DNA from: Sphingomonas sp.
Lineage (GTDB): Bacteria; Pseudomonadota; Alphaproteobacteria; Sphingomonadales; Sphingomonadaceae
DNA: 64,000 nt
Reading direction: 5' to 3'
NCBI RefSeq assembly: GCF_019746665.1
Contig: NZ_JAIERS010000001.1
Coordinates: forward strand, 62,001 to 126,000
Positions within the stretch are counted from its first letter, which is position 1, and each line of letters begins with the position of its first letter. A model generated the notes under the pieces. The model was not told where the DNA came from and did not search any database. It saw only the letters and a program-made list of their open reading frames with translations. This document shows positions 8,456 through 17,696 of the stretch, in pieces. The position numbers were made by a program, and so were the translations under genes.

Positions 8456-8908
8456 ATGCAGGCTCCCGATCACCCGCGCTCGACCGCCGCGTTGTTCGGT
8501 CATCCACTGCATCCGATGCTGGTCCCCTTCCCAATCGTCTGCTTCGTCGGCGCGCTGCTGACCGACATCGCCTATGCGCAGACCGCCTTCATCATGTGGT
8601 CGAACTTTTCAGCTTGGCTGATCACGGCGGGGCTCGCCACCGGCGCGCTCGCCGCCCTGCTGGGGCTCGCCGATTATGTCGGCAGCCAGTCGGTGCGTCG
8701 GCGGCGGGCCGCGCCTTGGCATATGGGGATCAATATCGTCGTGATGCTGCTCGAGCTGATCAACATCCTGGTTCACAGCCGCGACGGTTGGACCTCGGTG
8801 GTGCCCGAGGGGTTGGCGCTGTCGGCGATCTCGGTCGCGCTGCTGCTGGTGAGCGGGTGGCTGGGCCAGCATCTCGTCTATCGCCAAGGCGTGGGCGTGG
8901 CACGGTGA
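8456..8908 (+). CDS. DUF2231 membrane protein
   Basis: A 150-residue inner-membrane protein with four hydrophobic helices and the DUF2231 signature FGHPLHPMLVPFPI near the N-terminus, where the His residues could be metal or haem ligands. Its TGA overlaps the GTG of the downstream sorbosone-dehydrogenase-like lipoprotein by 4 bp (GTGA), so the two are translationally coupled. Function of the domain is not established; association with quinoprotein-type dehydrogenases suggests an electron-transfer or membrane-partner role, which is inference. Confidence 0.85.
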   Translation: MQAPDHPRSTAALFGHPLHPMLVPFPIVCFVGALLTDIAYAQTAFIMWSNFSAWLITAGLATGALAALLGLADYVGSQSVRRRRAAPWHMGINIVVMLLELINILVHSRDGWTSVVPEGLALSAISVALLLVSGWLGQHLVYRQGVGVAR

Positions 8909-10209
8909 AGCTGCGCGCGCTTCTGTTGTCCCTGCTGCTGGCCGGCTGTGGCGAGGGCGATCGAGCCGACCAGATCGGCCCCAACCCCACCATCCACGCG
9001 CCGCGCCAACCGCTGTTCGCCTCGATCAACATCGCCAGGATCGTCGGCTGGCGCGAGGGCGAAACGCCCAAGGCGCCAGCGGGCTTCCGCGTGCAGGCGC
9101 TGGCACGCGGGCTGTCGCACCCGCGCTTCGTCTATGTGCTGCCCAATGGCGATGTCCTCGCGGTGGAATCGCGCGCGCCCGAGCCCGGCGAGCCGGTCGA
9201 CCGGCCCAAGGAACCGATCCGCGGCTGGCTCGAAGGGCTTGCCTCCGGCGCCGATCCCTCGCCCGGCGCCGAGCCGAGCAACCGCATCACCCTGATCCGC
9301 GACGCGAATGGCGATGGCGTGGCGGAAGGGCGCACGGTGTTCCTTGAGCATCTCAACTCGCCGTTCGGCGTGGTGCTGGTGGGGGGCGATTTGTACGTCG
9401 CCAACACCGATGGCGTCGTCCGCTACCCCTATGTGACCGGGGAAACCCGGATCACCGCGCCCGGCACCCCGGTCGCGCCGCTGCCTGGCGGTCCCTACAA
9501 CCACCATTGGACCAAGAGCCTCACCGTCAGCCCTGATGGCGCGAAGCTCTATGCGACGATCGGCTCGAACAGCAATGTCGGCGAGAACGGTATCGAGGCC
9601 GAACATGGTCGCGCCGCGGTGTGGGAAATCGACCGCGCGACCGGCGCCGCGCGCGTCTTCGCGGGCGGCCTGCGCAACCCTAATTCACCCCGTTTCTACC
9701 CGGGGAGCAACACTTTGTGGCTGGTCGCCAACGAGCGCGATGAAATCGGCCCCGATGCCTCGCCCGATTACCTCACCAGCGTTCGCCCCGGTGGCTTTTA
9801 CGGCTGGCCCTATAGCTATTGGGGCCAGCATGTGGACGTGCGGGTGCAGCCGCAGCGGCCCGATCTGGTGAAGAGCGCGATCGCGCCCGATTACGCGCTC
9901 GGCAGCCATGTCGCGGCGCTCGGCCTAGATTTCTATACCGCCGGCGCCTTCCCCCCGCCCTATCGCGGCGGCGCTTTCATCGGCGAGCATGGCAGCTGGA
10001 ACCGCAGCCGGCCGAGCGGGTACAAGGTCGTGTTCGTCCCCTTCGCCAATGGCCGGCCGAGTGGCAAGGCGCAGGATTTCTTGACCGGCTTCATCGACGG
10101 CGGCCGGGCACATGGCAGGCCGGTGGGGGTCGCGGTCGATCGCGGCGGTGCGCTGCTCGTCGCGGACGACGTCGGCAATACCGTATGGCGGGTGAGCTGG
10201 GGCGGTTGA
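8905..10209 (+). CDS. sorbosone/glucose dehydrogenase-like PQQ beta-propeller lipoprotein
   Basis: A 434-residue exported protein of the soluble glucose/sorbosone dehydrogenase family (six-bladed propeller). The GTG at 8905 gives a short lipoprotein signal with lipobox LLAG-Cys at residue about 14. Family motifs include LSHPRFVYVLPNGDVLAVE, a DANGDGVAE calcium-loop-like segment, NSPFGVVL, YNHHWTKSL, the ATIGSNSNVGENG strand, GLRNPNS, FYGWPYSYWG and GEHGSWNRS. It should sit in the periplasm attached to a membrane and oxidise a sugar or aldehyde using PQQ, if the cofactor is available; no pqq genes are in the window. Coupled to the DUF2231 gene upstream. The frame is open further upstream, but that extension lies over another gene. 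Confidence 0.88.
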   Translation: MKLRALLLSLLLAGCGEGDRADQIGPNPTIHAPRQPLFASINIARIVGWREGETPKAPAGFRVQALARGLSHPRFVYVLPNGDVLAVESRAPEPGEPVDRPKEPIRGWLEGLASGADPSPGAEPSNRITLIRDANGDGVAEGRTVFLEHLNSPFGVVLVGGDLYVANTDGVVRYPYVTGETRITAPGTPVAPLPGGPYNHHWTKSLTVSPDGAKLYATIGSNSNVGENGIEAEHGRAAVWEIDRATGAARVFAGGLRNPNSPRFYPGSNTLWLVANERDEIGPDASPDYLTSVRPGGFYGWPYSYWGQHVDVRVQPQRPDLVKSAIAPDYALGSHVAALGLDFYTAGAFPPPYRGGAFIGEHGSWNRSRPSGYKVVFVPFANGRPSGKAQDFLTGFIDGGRAHGRPVGVAVDRGGALLVADDVGNTVWRVSWGG

Positions 10210-10232
10210 CCCGGCTCTTGCCGCAGCGCAGC

Positions 10233-12899
10233 ATGGCGGGCGTGAACGACTCCGCCCCCATCGCGCAGAACCCCGATATCCGCTTCCTGGGGAGGTTGCT
10301 GGGCGACGTGATCCGCCATTATGGCGGCGACGCGCTCTACGCGCGCACCGAGGCGATCCGCAGCGCCTCGGTCGAGCGGCATCGCGGCAGCGACCGACCG
10401 CTGGGCGCCGGGCTCGAAGCGCTGAGCCTGGACGAGACGCTCGCCTTCGTGCGCGGCTTCATGCTGTTCTCGATGCTCGCCAATCTGGCCGAGGATCGCC
10501 AGGGCATCGCCGCCGAGCCCGGCGCGGACGTGCCCCAGGCACTCGCCCGGCTGCGCGCCGCCGGGGTGGATGACGCGGCGGTGACGCAGTTGCTCGATGA
10601 AGCGCTGATCACCCCGGTGCTCACCGCGCACCCGACCGAGGTACGGCGCAAGAGCATGATCGATCACCGCAACCGCATTTCCGAACTGATGCAGCTGCGC
10701 GACCGGGGTCTTGCCGAAACCGCGGAGGGCGATCCGATCGAGGCGGCGATCGCGCGCCAAATCGCGCTGCTTTGGCAAACCCGCCCGCTGCGTCGCGAAC
10801 GGCTGTTCGTCGCGGATGAGGTCGATACGGTGCGCGACTATGTCGCCGATGTGTTCCTCCCCACCTTGCCCGCGCTCTATGCCCGCTGGGAACGGGCGCT
10901 CGGCAAGCGGCCCCCGGCTTTCCTGAAGCTCGGCAGCTGGGTGGGCGGCGACCGCGACGGCAACCCTTATGTCACCGCCGAAACGCTACACATGGCGTTC
11001 GCGCGCGGCGCGGAGACGGTGCTCGGCCATTATCTGGAAGGCGTCCACGCGCTGGGGGCCGAGCTGTCGGTCTCGACCGAACTCGCCCCCGTCACGCCCC
11101 AACTGGCGGCGCTGGCCGACGCAAGCGGCGACGATGCCCCGGCGCGGGCGGACGAGCCCTATCGCCGCGCGCTTTCGGGCATCTATGCGCGGCTGGCGGC
11201 GACTTATGCCGAGCTGGTCGGCCGCGCACCGCCGCGCTCCTCGCCGATCACCGCCCCGCGCTATCCCGATTGCGAGGCGTTGCGTGCGGACCTGAAAGCG
11301 CTCGCCAAGTCGCTTGGCGCCGATGGCGGGGTACTCGCCAGCGGTGGCGCGCTCGGTCGGCTGATCCGCGCGGTCGAGCTGTTCGGTTTTCAAGGCTCGA
11401 CGCTCGATCTCCGCCAGAACAGCGCCGTGCATGAGCGCGTGGTCGGCGAATTGCTCCGCGCGGCGGGGATCGAGGCTGGCTACGCCGCGCTCGACGAAGC
11501 CGCGCGCGTGGCGCTGCTCCGCCGGGAACTGGCGAGCCCCCGCCTGCTCGCGACCCCGCTCGCCGACTATTCCGCCGAAACCGAAAGCGAGCTCGCGATC
11601 CTCCGCGCCGCCGCCGCCGCGCACGCCCGCTACGGCCGGCGGGCGATCACCACCTATATCGTCTCGATGGCGAAATCTGTGTCGGACCTGCTTGAGGTGC
11701 AGCTGCTGCTCAAAGAAGCGGGGCTCTATCGCCCCGGCGAGCCACCCGCGATCATGGCGGTGCCGCTGTTCGAGACGATCGACGACCTTGCCGCAGCACC
11801 CGCGATCATGCGCGATTGGCTGGCGCTGGGCGAGACCGCCGATTGGGCGCGCCAGCGCGGGCGGCAGGAGGTGATGCTCGGCTATTCGGATTCGAACAAG
11901 GATGGCGGTTATCTGACCTCGGTCTGGTCGCTTCACCGCGCCAGCGAGGCGCTGCGCGACGTGTTCGCGGCGGCGCGGGTGCCGATGCAGCTGTTCCACG
12001 GCCGCGGCGGCGCCGTGGGGCGTGGCGGCGGATCATCGTTCGCGGCGATTCTCGGCCAGCCGCCTGGCACGGTGCAGGGCCGCATCCGCATCACCGAACA
12101 GGGCGAGGTGATCGCCGGGAAATATGGCACCCGCGAAAGCGCGGCGACCAACCTGGAGGCGATCGCCGCCGCTACCCTGCTCGCCTCGCTCGACCCCGCC
12201 GCGCCCGCGCCGGCCGAGGCGGCGCGCTTCGGAGCAGCGATGGACGCGCTTTCGGCGCGCGCGTTCGATGCTTATCGCGCGCTGGTTTATGCGGACCCCG
12301 GCTTCCGTGCTTTCTTCCGCCAGGTGACGCCGATCGCCGAGATCGCGACTTTGAAGATCGGTTCGCGCCCGGCGAGCCGGACCAGATCCGACGCGATCGA
12401 GGATTTGCGCGCCATTCCCTGGGTGTTCAGCTGGGCGCAGGCACGGGTGATGCTGCCCGGCTGGTACGGCATCGGCACCGCGCTCGCCGGGGGCGACCAC
12501 GGGCTGCTCGCCGAAATGGCGCGGGCTTGGCCGTTCCTCCGCGCGACGCTCGGCAATCTGGAGATGGTGCTGGCCAAGTCGGATATGGCGATCGCCGCGC
12601 GCTATGTCGCGCTTGCCGAGGATCAGGCGGCGGCGCAGACGATTTTCGGGCGGATTCGTGACGAGTGGCAACGCACGCGCGACGCGCTGTTGCGGATCAC
12701 CGGCCAGGCGGGGCTGCTCGAACATAGCCCGGCGCTCGCCCAGTCGATACGGCTGCGCCTACCCTATATCGAGCCGCTCAATCTGCTCCAGATCGAGCTG
12801 TTGAAACGCCACCGCGGCGGCGAGGATGATCCCCGCATCGCCGAGGGCATCCAGCTGTCGATCAACGCCATCGCGACCGCGCTGCGCAACAGTGGCTAG
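10233..12899 (+). CDS. ppc: phosphoenolpyruvate carboxylase
   Basis: An 888-residue PEP carboxylase, converting PEP and bicarbonate to oxaloacetate to refill the TCA cycle. Key elements: catalytic His in VLTAHPTEVRRK, LGSWVGGDRDGNP, FQGSTLDLRQNS, the second signature GYSDSNKDGGY, the glycine-rich loop FHGRGGAVGRGGG and TEQGEVIAGKYG, and the C-terminal Asn-Ser-Gly. The length matches bacterial enzymes (about 880-930). The start is uncertain: ATG 10233 has only a weak ribosome site, and GTG 10242 follows closely; upstream open frame overlaps the previous gene and lacks homology. It stands alone, 23 bases after the dehydrogenase. Confidence 0.96.
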   Translation: MAGVNDSAPIAQNPDIRFLGRLLGDVIRHYGGDALYARTEAIRSASVERHRGSDRPLGAGLEALSLDETLAFVRGFMLFSMLANLAEDRQGIAAEPGADVPQALARLRAAGVDDAAVTQLLDEALITPVLTAHPTEVRRKSMIDHRNRISELMQLRDRGLAETAEGDPIEAAIARQIALLWQTRPLRRERLFVADEVDTVRDYVADVFLPTLPALYARWERALGKRPPAFLKLGSWVGGDRDGNPYVTAETLHMAFARGAETVLGHYLEGVHALGAELSVSTELAPVTPQLAALADASGDDAPARADEPYRRALSGIYARLAATYAELVGRAPPRSSPITAPRYPDCEALRADLKALAKSLGADGGVLASGGALGRLIRAVELFGFQGSTLDLRQNSAVHERVVGELLRAAGIEAGYAALDEAARVALLRRELASPRLLATPLADYSAETESELAILRAAAAAHARYGRRAITTYIVSMAKSVSDLLEVQLLLKEAGLYRPGEPPAIMAVPLFETIDDLAAAPAIMRDWLALGETADWARQRGRQEVMLGYSDSNKDGGYLTSVWSLHRASEALRDVFAAARVPMQLFHGRGGAVGRGGGSSFAAILGQPPGTVQGRIRITEQGEVIAGKYGTRESAATNLEAIAAATLLASLDPAAPAPAEAARFGAAMDALSARAFDAYRALVYADPGFRAFFRQVTPIAEIATLKIGSRPASRTRSDAIEDLRAIPWVFSWAQARVMLPGWYGIGTALAGGDHGLLAEMARAWPFLRATLGNLEMVLAKSDMAIAARYVALAEDQAAAQTIFGRIRDEWQRTRDALLRITGQAGLLEHSPALAQSIRLRLPYIEPLNLLQIELLKRHRGGEDDPRIAEGIQLSINAIATALRNSG

Positions 12900-12930
12900 T
12901 TTGTTGTAGCGCCCCTCATGCAACTCGGCT

Positions 12931-12948
12931 ATGTAGCAACCGCTACAT
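12931..12948. promoter_or_regulatory. 18-bp palindromic operator candidate
   Basis: ATGTAGC-AACC-GCTACAT is a perfect 7-4-7 inverted repeat ending 16 bases before the ATG of the membrane protein at 12965, overlapping where its promoter or leader should be. A TTGTAGC half site occurs at 12903-12909. A TetR-family gene lies convergently just downstream, making it the natural candidate binder. Confidence 0.5.
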
Positions 12949-12964
12949 GTATTGGAGTCGCGTG

Positions 12965-13369
12965 ATGAACAGCTTTGCGGTCCCCGCCAACCCTGCCCGG
13001 TCGACCCCCAGCCTTATCTTCTTCGGCCTTGTGCTCTGGGCGCTCGGCGTGCTGATCCTGCGCTTGGCCGTCGGTGGCGGCTGGCTGGACAATCCAGTGT
13101 CGCTCGCGAGCGTCTATGCGCTCACCATCGTCGGCACTTGGCCACTGATCCCGCTGCTGACGCGCCTCGCCGGCCTGCCGCGCACCGCGACCGTGGAAGC
13201 GAGCGCGCTCGTTTGCGGCACCGCCGTGACGATCGACGGGCTGGTGATCGGCTTCGCGCCGTGGATTTACGCAAGCGACATCGCCGATGCGAAGGCGGTC
13301 GCCGGCACGCTGCTCTGGGCGATCGGTGTGGCGCTGATCCTGGGGTTCGTGCGCCGCCCCGCCGCCTGA
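12965..13369 (+). CDS. four-helix membrane protein (DUF5367-like)
   Basis: A 134-residue integral membrane protein with four hydrophobic segments at roughly 15-35, 45-65, 80-100 and 112-130. Start at 12965 is preferred over the longer frame because GGAG lies eight bases upstream. It resembles DUF5367-type small membrane proteins, though I am not certain of the family. It is convergent with a TetR regulator, one base apart, and preceded by a perfect 18-bp palindrome, so it is probably a TetR-repressed gene. Function unknown. Confidence 0.7.
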   Translation: MNSFAVPANPARSTPSLIFFGLVLWALGVLILRLAVGGGWLDNPVSLASVYALTIVGTWPLIPLLTRLAGLPRTATVEASALVCGTAVTIDGLVIGFAPWIYASDIADAKAVAGTLLWAIGVALILGFVRRPAA

Positions 13370-13370
13370 A

Positions 13371-13892
13371 TCAGGCCATCGCCCGGGCGACCACGTCGTC
13401 CAGCCCGATGGCATTGAGCACCGCCGCGCCCTCGATCTGCTGGAACAGCCGCGCGGCGACGGTGCCGCGCTCGGGCTCCGCCAGCGCCAGGCGATCGGTG
13501 ATCCAGGCGAGGAACTGGTGCCCGATGGCACTCGCCGCGGTGCGACAGCCCTGGTCGCCGCGCGCCGAAAGCGCCGCCATTTCAAGCCATACGGCCATGT
13601 AGGGCTGGAGCGACGGCGCCGCGAGCAAGCCAGGCAGCACGGCGATCAGCGCCTCGGGCGCGCGGGGCTCGGGCGGCGCGAGACCATCGAGGATCGGGGT
13701 GAACCGCTCGGCGATGCGCGCCAGCACCCCCTCGATCAGCGCCGCCTTGTCGGTGAAATAATAGAGCAGCATCCGGTCGCTGGTGCCCGCTGCCTTGGCG
13801 AGCGGGCGCAGGCTCGCCCCCGCCAGCCCCTCCGCCAGGACGTGATCGGCGAGCCGATCGAGCAATTGCGCGCGCTTGGCCTCGGCATTCAT
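13371..13892 (-). CDS. TetR-family transcriptional regulator
   Basis: A 173-residue one-component repressor. The N-terminal HTH (about 5-55) reads LLDRLADHVLAEGLAGASLRPLAKAAGTSDRMLLYYFTDKAALI, with the characteristic YYF-x-DK-x-ALI third-helix motif. The C-terminal ligand domain is Ala/Leu rich with no diagnostic feature. It is convergent to the small membrane protein and may control it through the palindrome at 12931. Ligand unknown. Confidence 0.88.
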   Translation of the reverse strand: MNAEAKRAQLLDRLADHVLAEGLAGASLRPLAKAAGTSDRMLLYYFTDKAALIEGVLARIAERFTPILDGLAPPEPRAPEALIAVLPGLLAAPSLQPYMAVWLEMAALSARGDQGCRTAASAIGHQFLAWITDRLALAEPERGTVAARLFQQIEGAAVLNAIGLDDVVARAMA

Positions 13893-13991
13893 CGCGTGCT
13901 CTTACGCCCTTGTCGCGTGGCGAGGCAACAATGCGCTGTTCGCACGTTCACTTTCCGCGCGGGGGCGTGCTTGCGCCATAGGGGTTTGGCC

Positions 13992-14126
13992 ATGCTTCCG
14001 CTCTGGATGTTTCATTTCGGCATTATGTTCGTCGCGCTGGGATGGACCTATTTCGATACTTTCCGCAGCCAGCAGCGCAACGGTCAGCCCAGGGGAAGCG
14101 CCAGCAACGTGCCGCTAACGCCCTGA
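13992..14126 (+). CDS. possible 44-residue membrane peptide overlapping recF end
   Basis: An ATG at 13992 opens a frame of 44 codons with a hydrophobic aromatic helix ([18 protein letters not shown], residues 4-21) and a polar tail. AGGGG lies ten bases upstream. Its last 43 bases overlap the 3' end of recF on the other strand. Hydrophobic design and a ribosome site argue for it; the overlap and lack of a known family argue against. Treat as a candidate. Confidence 0.3.
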   Translation: MLPLWMFHFGIMFVALGWTYFDTFRSQQRNGQPRGSASNVPLTP

Positions 14127-15151
14127 AACAGCGCCGGTTCGGTGCCGGTCATCCACACCTGCCCGCGCCCCTCCAGCCGCTCGAACAGCGCGGCGCGGCG
14201 GCGGGGGTCGAGATGGGCGGCGACCTCGTCGAGGAGGAGCACCGGCGGCGCCCCGCGGCGCTCGGCGACCAGCTCGGCATGGGCGAGGACGATGCCGAGC
14301 AGCAGCGCCTTCTGCTCGCCGGTCGAACAAAGCGCGGCCGCCTGGCCCTTGCCGAGATGGGTGACGGAAAGATCGGCGCGGTGCGGTCCGTCGAGCGCGC
14401 GCCCCGCCGCCGCGTCGCGCCGCCGCCCCGCCGCCAGCCGGGCCGCCAAATCGCCCGCGCCATCCCCTGCCAGGCCGATCCCGGCCCGTGCGAAGACGCC
14501 CTCGGGCACCGCCGCGTCGCGCTCGGACAGCGCCGCGACCAGCTCGCGCCGTCCCGCGTCGAGTGCCGCGCCATGCTCGGCCATTTGCGCCTCGAGCGCG
14601 GCGAGCCACGCCGGATCGGGCCGCCCGCCCGCCGCCAGATCCGCGAGCAGCCGGTTGCGCGCGCGCATCGCCGCTTCGTAACGCGTCGCGTGCGTGGCGT
14701 GCGTGGGGAACAGCGCGAGCGTCAGCCGATCGAGGAAGCGGCGGCGCTCGCCGGCGGCCTCCACGAACAGCCGGTCCATCGCCGGGGTCAGCCACAACAC
14801 CGTCAGCCAATCGGCGAGCGCGGTCGCCGCCGCCGCCGCGCCCTGGATCCGCACCAGCCGCCGCTCGGGGGCCGCCGGCTGGGTGCCGGTCGCCAGCTCG
14901 ACCCCGTCGCCCAAGGTCGCCGCGACGCCGAAGCCCCCCGCCCCGCCCTGCCGCGCGACCTCGCCCAGCCGCACGCCGCGCAACCCCCGCCCGGGCGCGA
15001 GCAGCGACACCGCCTCCAGCACATTGGTCTTGCCGACGCCATTCTCGCCCGTCAGCACGACAAAGCCCGGCGCGGGCGCCAGGCTCAGCGCCGGATGGTT
15101 GCGGAAATCGGTCAAAATCAGGCGACGCAGCACGGCCCCGCTGTAGCGCAT
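14084..15151 (-). CDS. recF: DNA replication and repair protein RecF
   Basis: A 355-residue SMC-like ATPase that helps load RecA at single-strand gaps. Walker A is GENGVGKTN near residue 35; the RecF hallmark [22 protein letters not shown] and the [21 protein letters not shown] signature are present, followed by Walker [13 protein letters not shown] and TGTEPALF. Start at 15151 ([11 protein letters not shown]) places the first beta-strand where RecF proteins begin; a longer frame to 15193 adds residues without homology. Here it is not next to dnaA/dnaN/gyrB but between a TetR block and a carboxymuconolactone-decarboxylase-like gene, as often in alphaproteobacteria. Confidence 0.94.
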   Translation of the reverse strand: MRYSGAVLRRLILTDFRNHPALSLAPAPGFVVLTGENGVGKTNVLEAVSLLAPGRGLRGVRLGEVARQGGAGGFGVAATLGDGVELATGTQPAAPERRLVRIQGAAAAATALADWLTVLWLTPAMDRLFVEAAGERRRFLDRLTLALFPTHATHATRYEAAMRARNRLLADLAAGGRPDPAWLAALEAQMAEHGAALDAGRRELVAALSERDAAVPEGVFARAGIGLAGDGAGDLAARLAAGRRRDAAAGRALDGPHRADLSVTHLGKGQAAALCSTGEQKALLLGIVLAHAELVAERRGAPPVLLLDEVAAHLDPRRRAALFERLEGRGQVWMTGTEPALFQGVSGTLLALPLG

Positions 15152-15222
15152 CGGCGGCGCCTGTCTCGCTTCTTTCGCATTTCGCCGCCACAAGGCGCAC
15201 GGGGGAGCTTGAGGAGAACGCC

Positions 15223-15789
15223 ATGCGCCTGCCGCTGATCAAACCGTCCGAGCTGACCGACGCGCAAAAGCCGCTATACGAGGATATGAAGGCCGGCATC
15301 GCGACCAACTTCAACGATTTCAAGACGATCGACGCGAACGGATCGCTGTGCGGGCCGTGGAATCCGTGGCTGCACGAGCCGGTGTACGGCAAGGCGGTGT
15401 GGGAGCTGACCAAGGCGATGTCGATCGGCGCCAGCCTGCCCGATCCCGCGCGCCAGATCGCGATCCTCGTCACCGGCGCGCATTTCGACGCGGCCTATGA
15501 GCTCTACGCCCACATCGCCGTCGCCGAGCGCGAGGGGATGAGCGCCGCGCGCCTGTCCGAACTCTGCGCCGGGGTGAAACCGCGCGACCTCTCGCCCGAG
15601 GAAGCGGTCGCCTATGATGTCGCCTTCGCGCTGGTGAATGGCGGCGTGCTGCCTGAGCCCTGCTACACCCTCGCGGTGACGACCTTCGGCCAGCACGGCG
15701 CGAACGAGCTGATCTATCTGGTGGGGCTCTACTGCCTGGTGTCGATGACGCTCAATGGGTTCAATGTGCCGGTGCCGGAGAGGGAATAG
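15223..15789 (+). CDS. carboxymuconolactone decarboxylase (AhpD-fold) family protein
   Basis: A 188-residue all-helical protein of the CMD/AhpD superfamily, which includes decarboxylases and peroxidase partners. Typical pieces are [31 protein letters not shown] (family core helix with EWxAH-like EL-Y-A-H), the [16 protein letters not shown] helix, and [25 protein letters not shown] CxxC pair of the AhpD type is absent, so peroxidase-type redox activity is unlikely; a decarboxylase or hydrolase-like role is more plausible. Strong GAGGAG ribosome site before ATG 15223. Monocistronic; substrate unknown. Confidence 0.85.
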   Translation: MRLPLIKPSELTDAQKPLYEDMKAGIATNFNDFKTIDANGSLCGPWNPWLHEPVYGKAVWELTKAMSIGASLPDPARQIAILVTGAHFDAAYELYAHIAVAEREGMSAARLSELCAGVKPRDLSPEEAVAYDVAFALVNGGVLPEPCYTLAVTTFGQHGANELIYLVGLYCLVSMTLNGFNVPVPERE

Positions 15790-16013
15790 GGGGTGGGGGG
15801 AGCGGCTTCTGGGCCGGTTGCGGTCTGACAGGTTTTAGGTGAGCTAGTTCGCTTAGCGGAAGTTCTTTCAAAAGATGCTGGAATGTGAGGCGCTGCAAAA
15901 ATGGCTGCTCCCGTAGCGGACGTTTTCGAGCCCGCCGGTTTTATTTCGCTGAAGCAGCCGCGGAAGGCATGGAGCGAACGGCCAACGATTGGCAGCACGC
16001 TGCATTTGGAGTT

Positions 16014-17432
16014 TTATAGGGTGGCTTGCCGAACAATCCAGTTTGCGAGCATATCGAGCGCAGCCGGCGCGATGGTTTCTTCAATCTGGCTGTATTCGCC
16101 GGGGCCGCCTGTCTGAGCGCTTTGGAATAGATGATTGAGTCCAGGAAGTTCGACCACTTCGACATGCTGATTCTTACGAAGTGCGGTACGAATAGCGGGG
16201 AGGTTTTGGGCCGCGGATACCTGCAGGTCCTTGCTACCTTGCAGGACAAGGACAGGACAGTTGACTTTGCGCAGGGTCGGCGCCGGCTCATAGTGGAGAA
16301 ACTCGCGAAACCACTGGTTGTTAACCGCCACAATCGCCGCTTCAACTTGAGCTGCCGGGGCGTCGCCGGACATCAACGCGCGCAGCTTGGTTGCCGCTGT
16401 CTTGGCATCACTCTCGTTAAGAAGGATTTGAATTGTTCGCTGCCGTTGCGCTACGGCCGCCGCGATCTTGTCTGGCGCCATTCCTTCAGCGGCCAGAACG
16501 AGCTTGAGCTGCTCCAACCACACCTGAGCGCCATTCACGCCCGGGCCTCCCATCATCACAATGAAGGCTGCCGAGCGATCTTGCGCCGCCACGATCGGCG
16601 CTATCAACCCGCCCTCGCTATGGCCAATCAGCCCCACGTGGCGCGCATCGACTTCGGGACGATTCTTCAGATAGGCAAGCGCGGCCTCAGCATCGTCGGC
16701 AAAATCGCGCGTGGTTGCGGTTGCATAAACACCACCGGACGCGCCGGTCCCGCGCTTGTCGTATCGCAACACGGCAATACCATGGCGCGTGAGATGGTCC
16801 GCAATGACAAGGAACGGCTCGTGACCAAGGATTGGCTCGTTGCGGGTGTTGGGACCAGAACCGGCGACAAGAACCACGGCTGGATAAGGCCCGGCACCGC
16901 GGGGTAAAGTTAGCGTGCCAGCGAGGCGGAACGGAGCCCCGTCTTCCGAGAAGTTGATCTCCTCTTCCCGATAAGGGTAGGGCCTTTTCGGAGTCTGCGG
17001 GCGGGCGCTGACGGGCTGAACCTGGCCGGGCTGTCGACGGGTGAATATAAGCGGCAAAGTATTACTGCCCTGACGCCACTCACCCGTGAGCGTGTTACCA
17101 GTAGGGTCGAGTACTGCCTTGAAGGCTGCGTTGACGGAGGCAATCTCGAAGATCACCGCGCCAGCATCCCTGTCGATCTTGGAAATCGGGATTCCCATGG
17201 CTTGCTGATCGATGCTGTCGATGGTTCCCTTGGTGCCAGTCGCATCGGTGCGAATGTGAAGGGCTAGGCGCAATTTGATGGCGGAAACCGTCAATGTGCC
17301 ATCCCAGTCGCCGTCGATGCTCTGCGCTGCTTCGGGCGCCGAGGCAGCGGCGGGGCGGCTCTGCGCGCGGGTCCCCAGAGGCAGACAGATCAACAGTAGG
17401 GTAAAGGAGAAACCCAATATTATTTTCCGCAT
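16014..17432 (-). CDS. exported alpha/beta hydrolase
   Basis: A 472-residue secreted hydrolase. It has a signal peptide (MRKIILGFSFTLLLICLPLG, cleaved near RAQS), an N-terminal beta-rich region of about 120 residues (GDWDGTLTV...LTGEWRQGS) and a C-terminal alpha/beta hydrolase domain. Catalytic triad candidates: Ser in GHSEGG, Asp in LQGSKDLQV and His in LNHLFQ; the oxyanion region is AGSGPNTRNEP. AGGAAG precedes the ATG. It lies 44 bases after an XRE regulator gene in the same direction and may belong to that operon. Codon use is less GC-biased than in the surrounding genes. Related proteins are annotated as esterases or acyl hydrolases; substrate unknown. Confidence 0.85.
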   Translation of the reverse strand: MRKIILGFSFTLLLICLPLGTRAQSRPAAASAPEAAQSIDGDWDGTLTVSAIKLRLALHIRTDATGTKGTIDSIDQQAMGIPISKIDRDAGAVIFEIASVNAAFKAVLDPTGNTLTGEWRQGSNTLPLIFTRRQPGQVQPVSARPQTPKRPYPYREEEINFSEDGAPFRLAGTLTLPRGAGPYPAVVLVAGSGPNTRNEPILGHEPFLVIADHLTRHGIAVLRYDKRGTGASGGVYATATTRDFADDAEAALAYLKNRPEVDARHVGLIGHSEGGLIAPIVAAQDRSAAFIVMMGGPGVNGAQVWLEQLKLVLAAEGMAPDKIAAAVAQRQRTIQILLNESDAKTAATKLRALMSGDAPAAQVEAAIVAVNNQWFREFLHYEPAPTLRKVNCPVLVLQGSKDLQVSAAQNLPAIRTALRKNQHVEVVELPGLNHLFQSAQTGGPGEYSQIEETIAPAALDMLANWIVRQATL

Positions 17433-17476
17433 ACCGCTTCCTTACCGATGTAATCGATAGAAACTTTCAAATGAGA

Positions 17477-17674
17477 TCACGACCGCTCATCGTCGAAGAT
17501 CGCTTCGGCCGGTTGCCCGAACAAGCGGGCGATCTTAAAGGCTAGGGACAGGCTGGGATCGTACCGCCCTGTTTCGATCGCGTTGATCGCTTCACGCGAT
17601 ACATCAAGCAGTTTGGCGAGCGCCGCCTGCGTCAGGCCTCGCTCGGCGCGCAAGACTTTCAGGCGATTTTTCAT
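17477..17674 (-). CDS. XRE-family HTH regulator (short)
   Basis: A 65-residue Cro/C1-type HTH protein: LKVLRAERGLTQAALAKLLDVSREAINAIETGRYDPSLSLAFKIARLFG, then the EAIFDDE tail seen in this compact family. Start at 17674 gives the family's usual MKNRLKVLR beginning; a longer frame from 17707 overlaps the upstream gene stop. It follows the membrane protein gene by 22 bases. Such regulators are regularly paired with a small multi-pass membrane protein and probably repress their own operon, perhaps via the palindromes at 18155-18180. Confidence 0.88.
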   Translation of the reverse strand: MKNRLKVLRAERGLTQAALAKLLDVSREAINAIETGRYDPSLSLAFKIARLFGQPAEAIFDDERS

Positions 17675-17696
17675 ACCCGCGAGAACCGTTCTTCGG

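Noticed and set aside
8377..8904. An open frame extending the sorbosone-dehydrogenase gene upstream
   Set aside because: The extension lies over the DUF2231 gene in another frame and shows no domain; the lipoprotein signal after GTG 8905 marks the true start.
9819..10232. An open frame extending ppc upstream
   Set aside because: It covers the end of the preceding gene in another frame; homology to PEP carboxylase starts only at about 10233.
16131..16907. 258-codon plus-strand frame opposite the exported hydrolase
   Set aside because: Antisense of the hydrolase; no domain or ribosome site, while the minus frame has signal peptide and catalytic triad.
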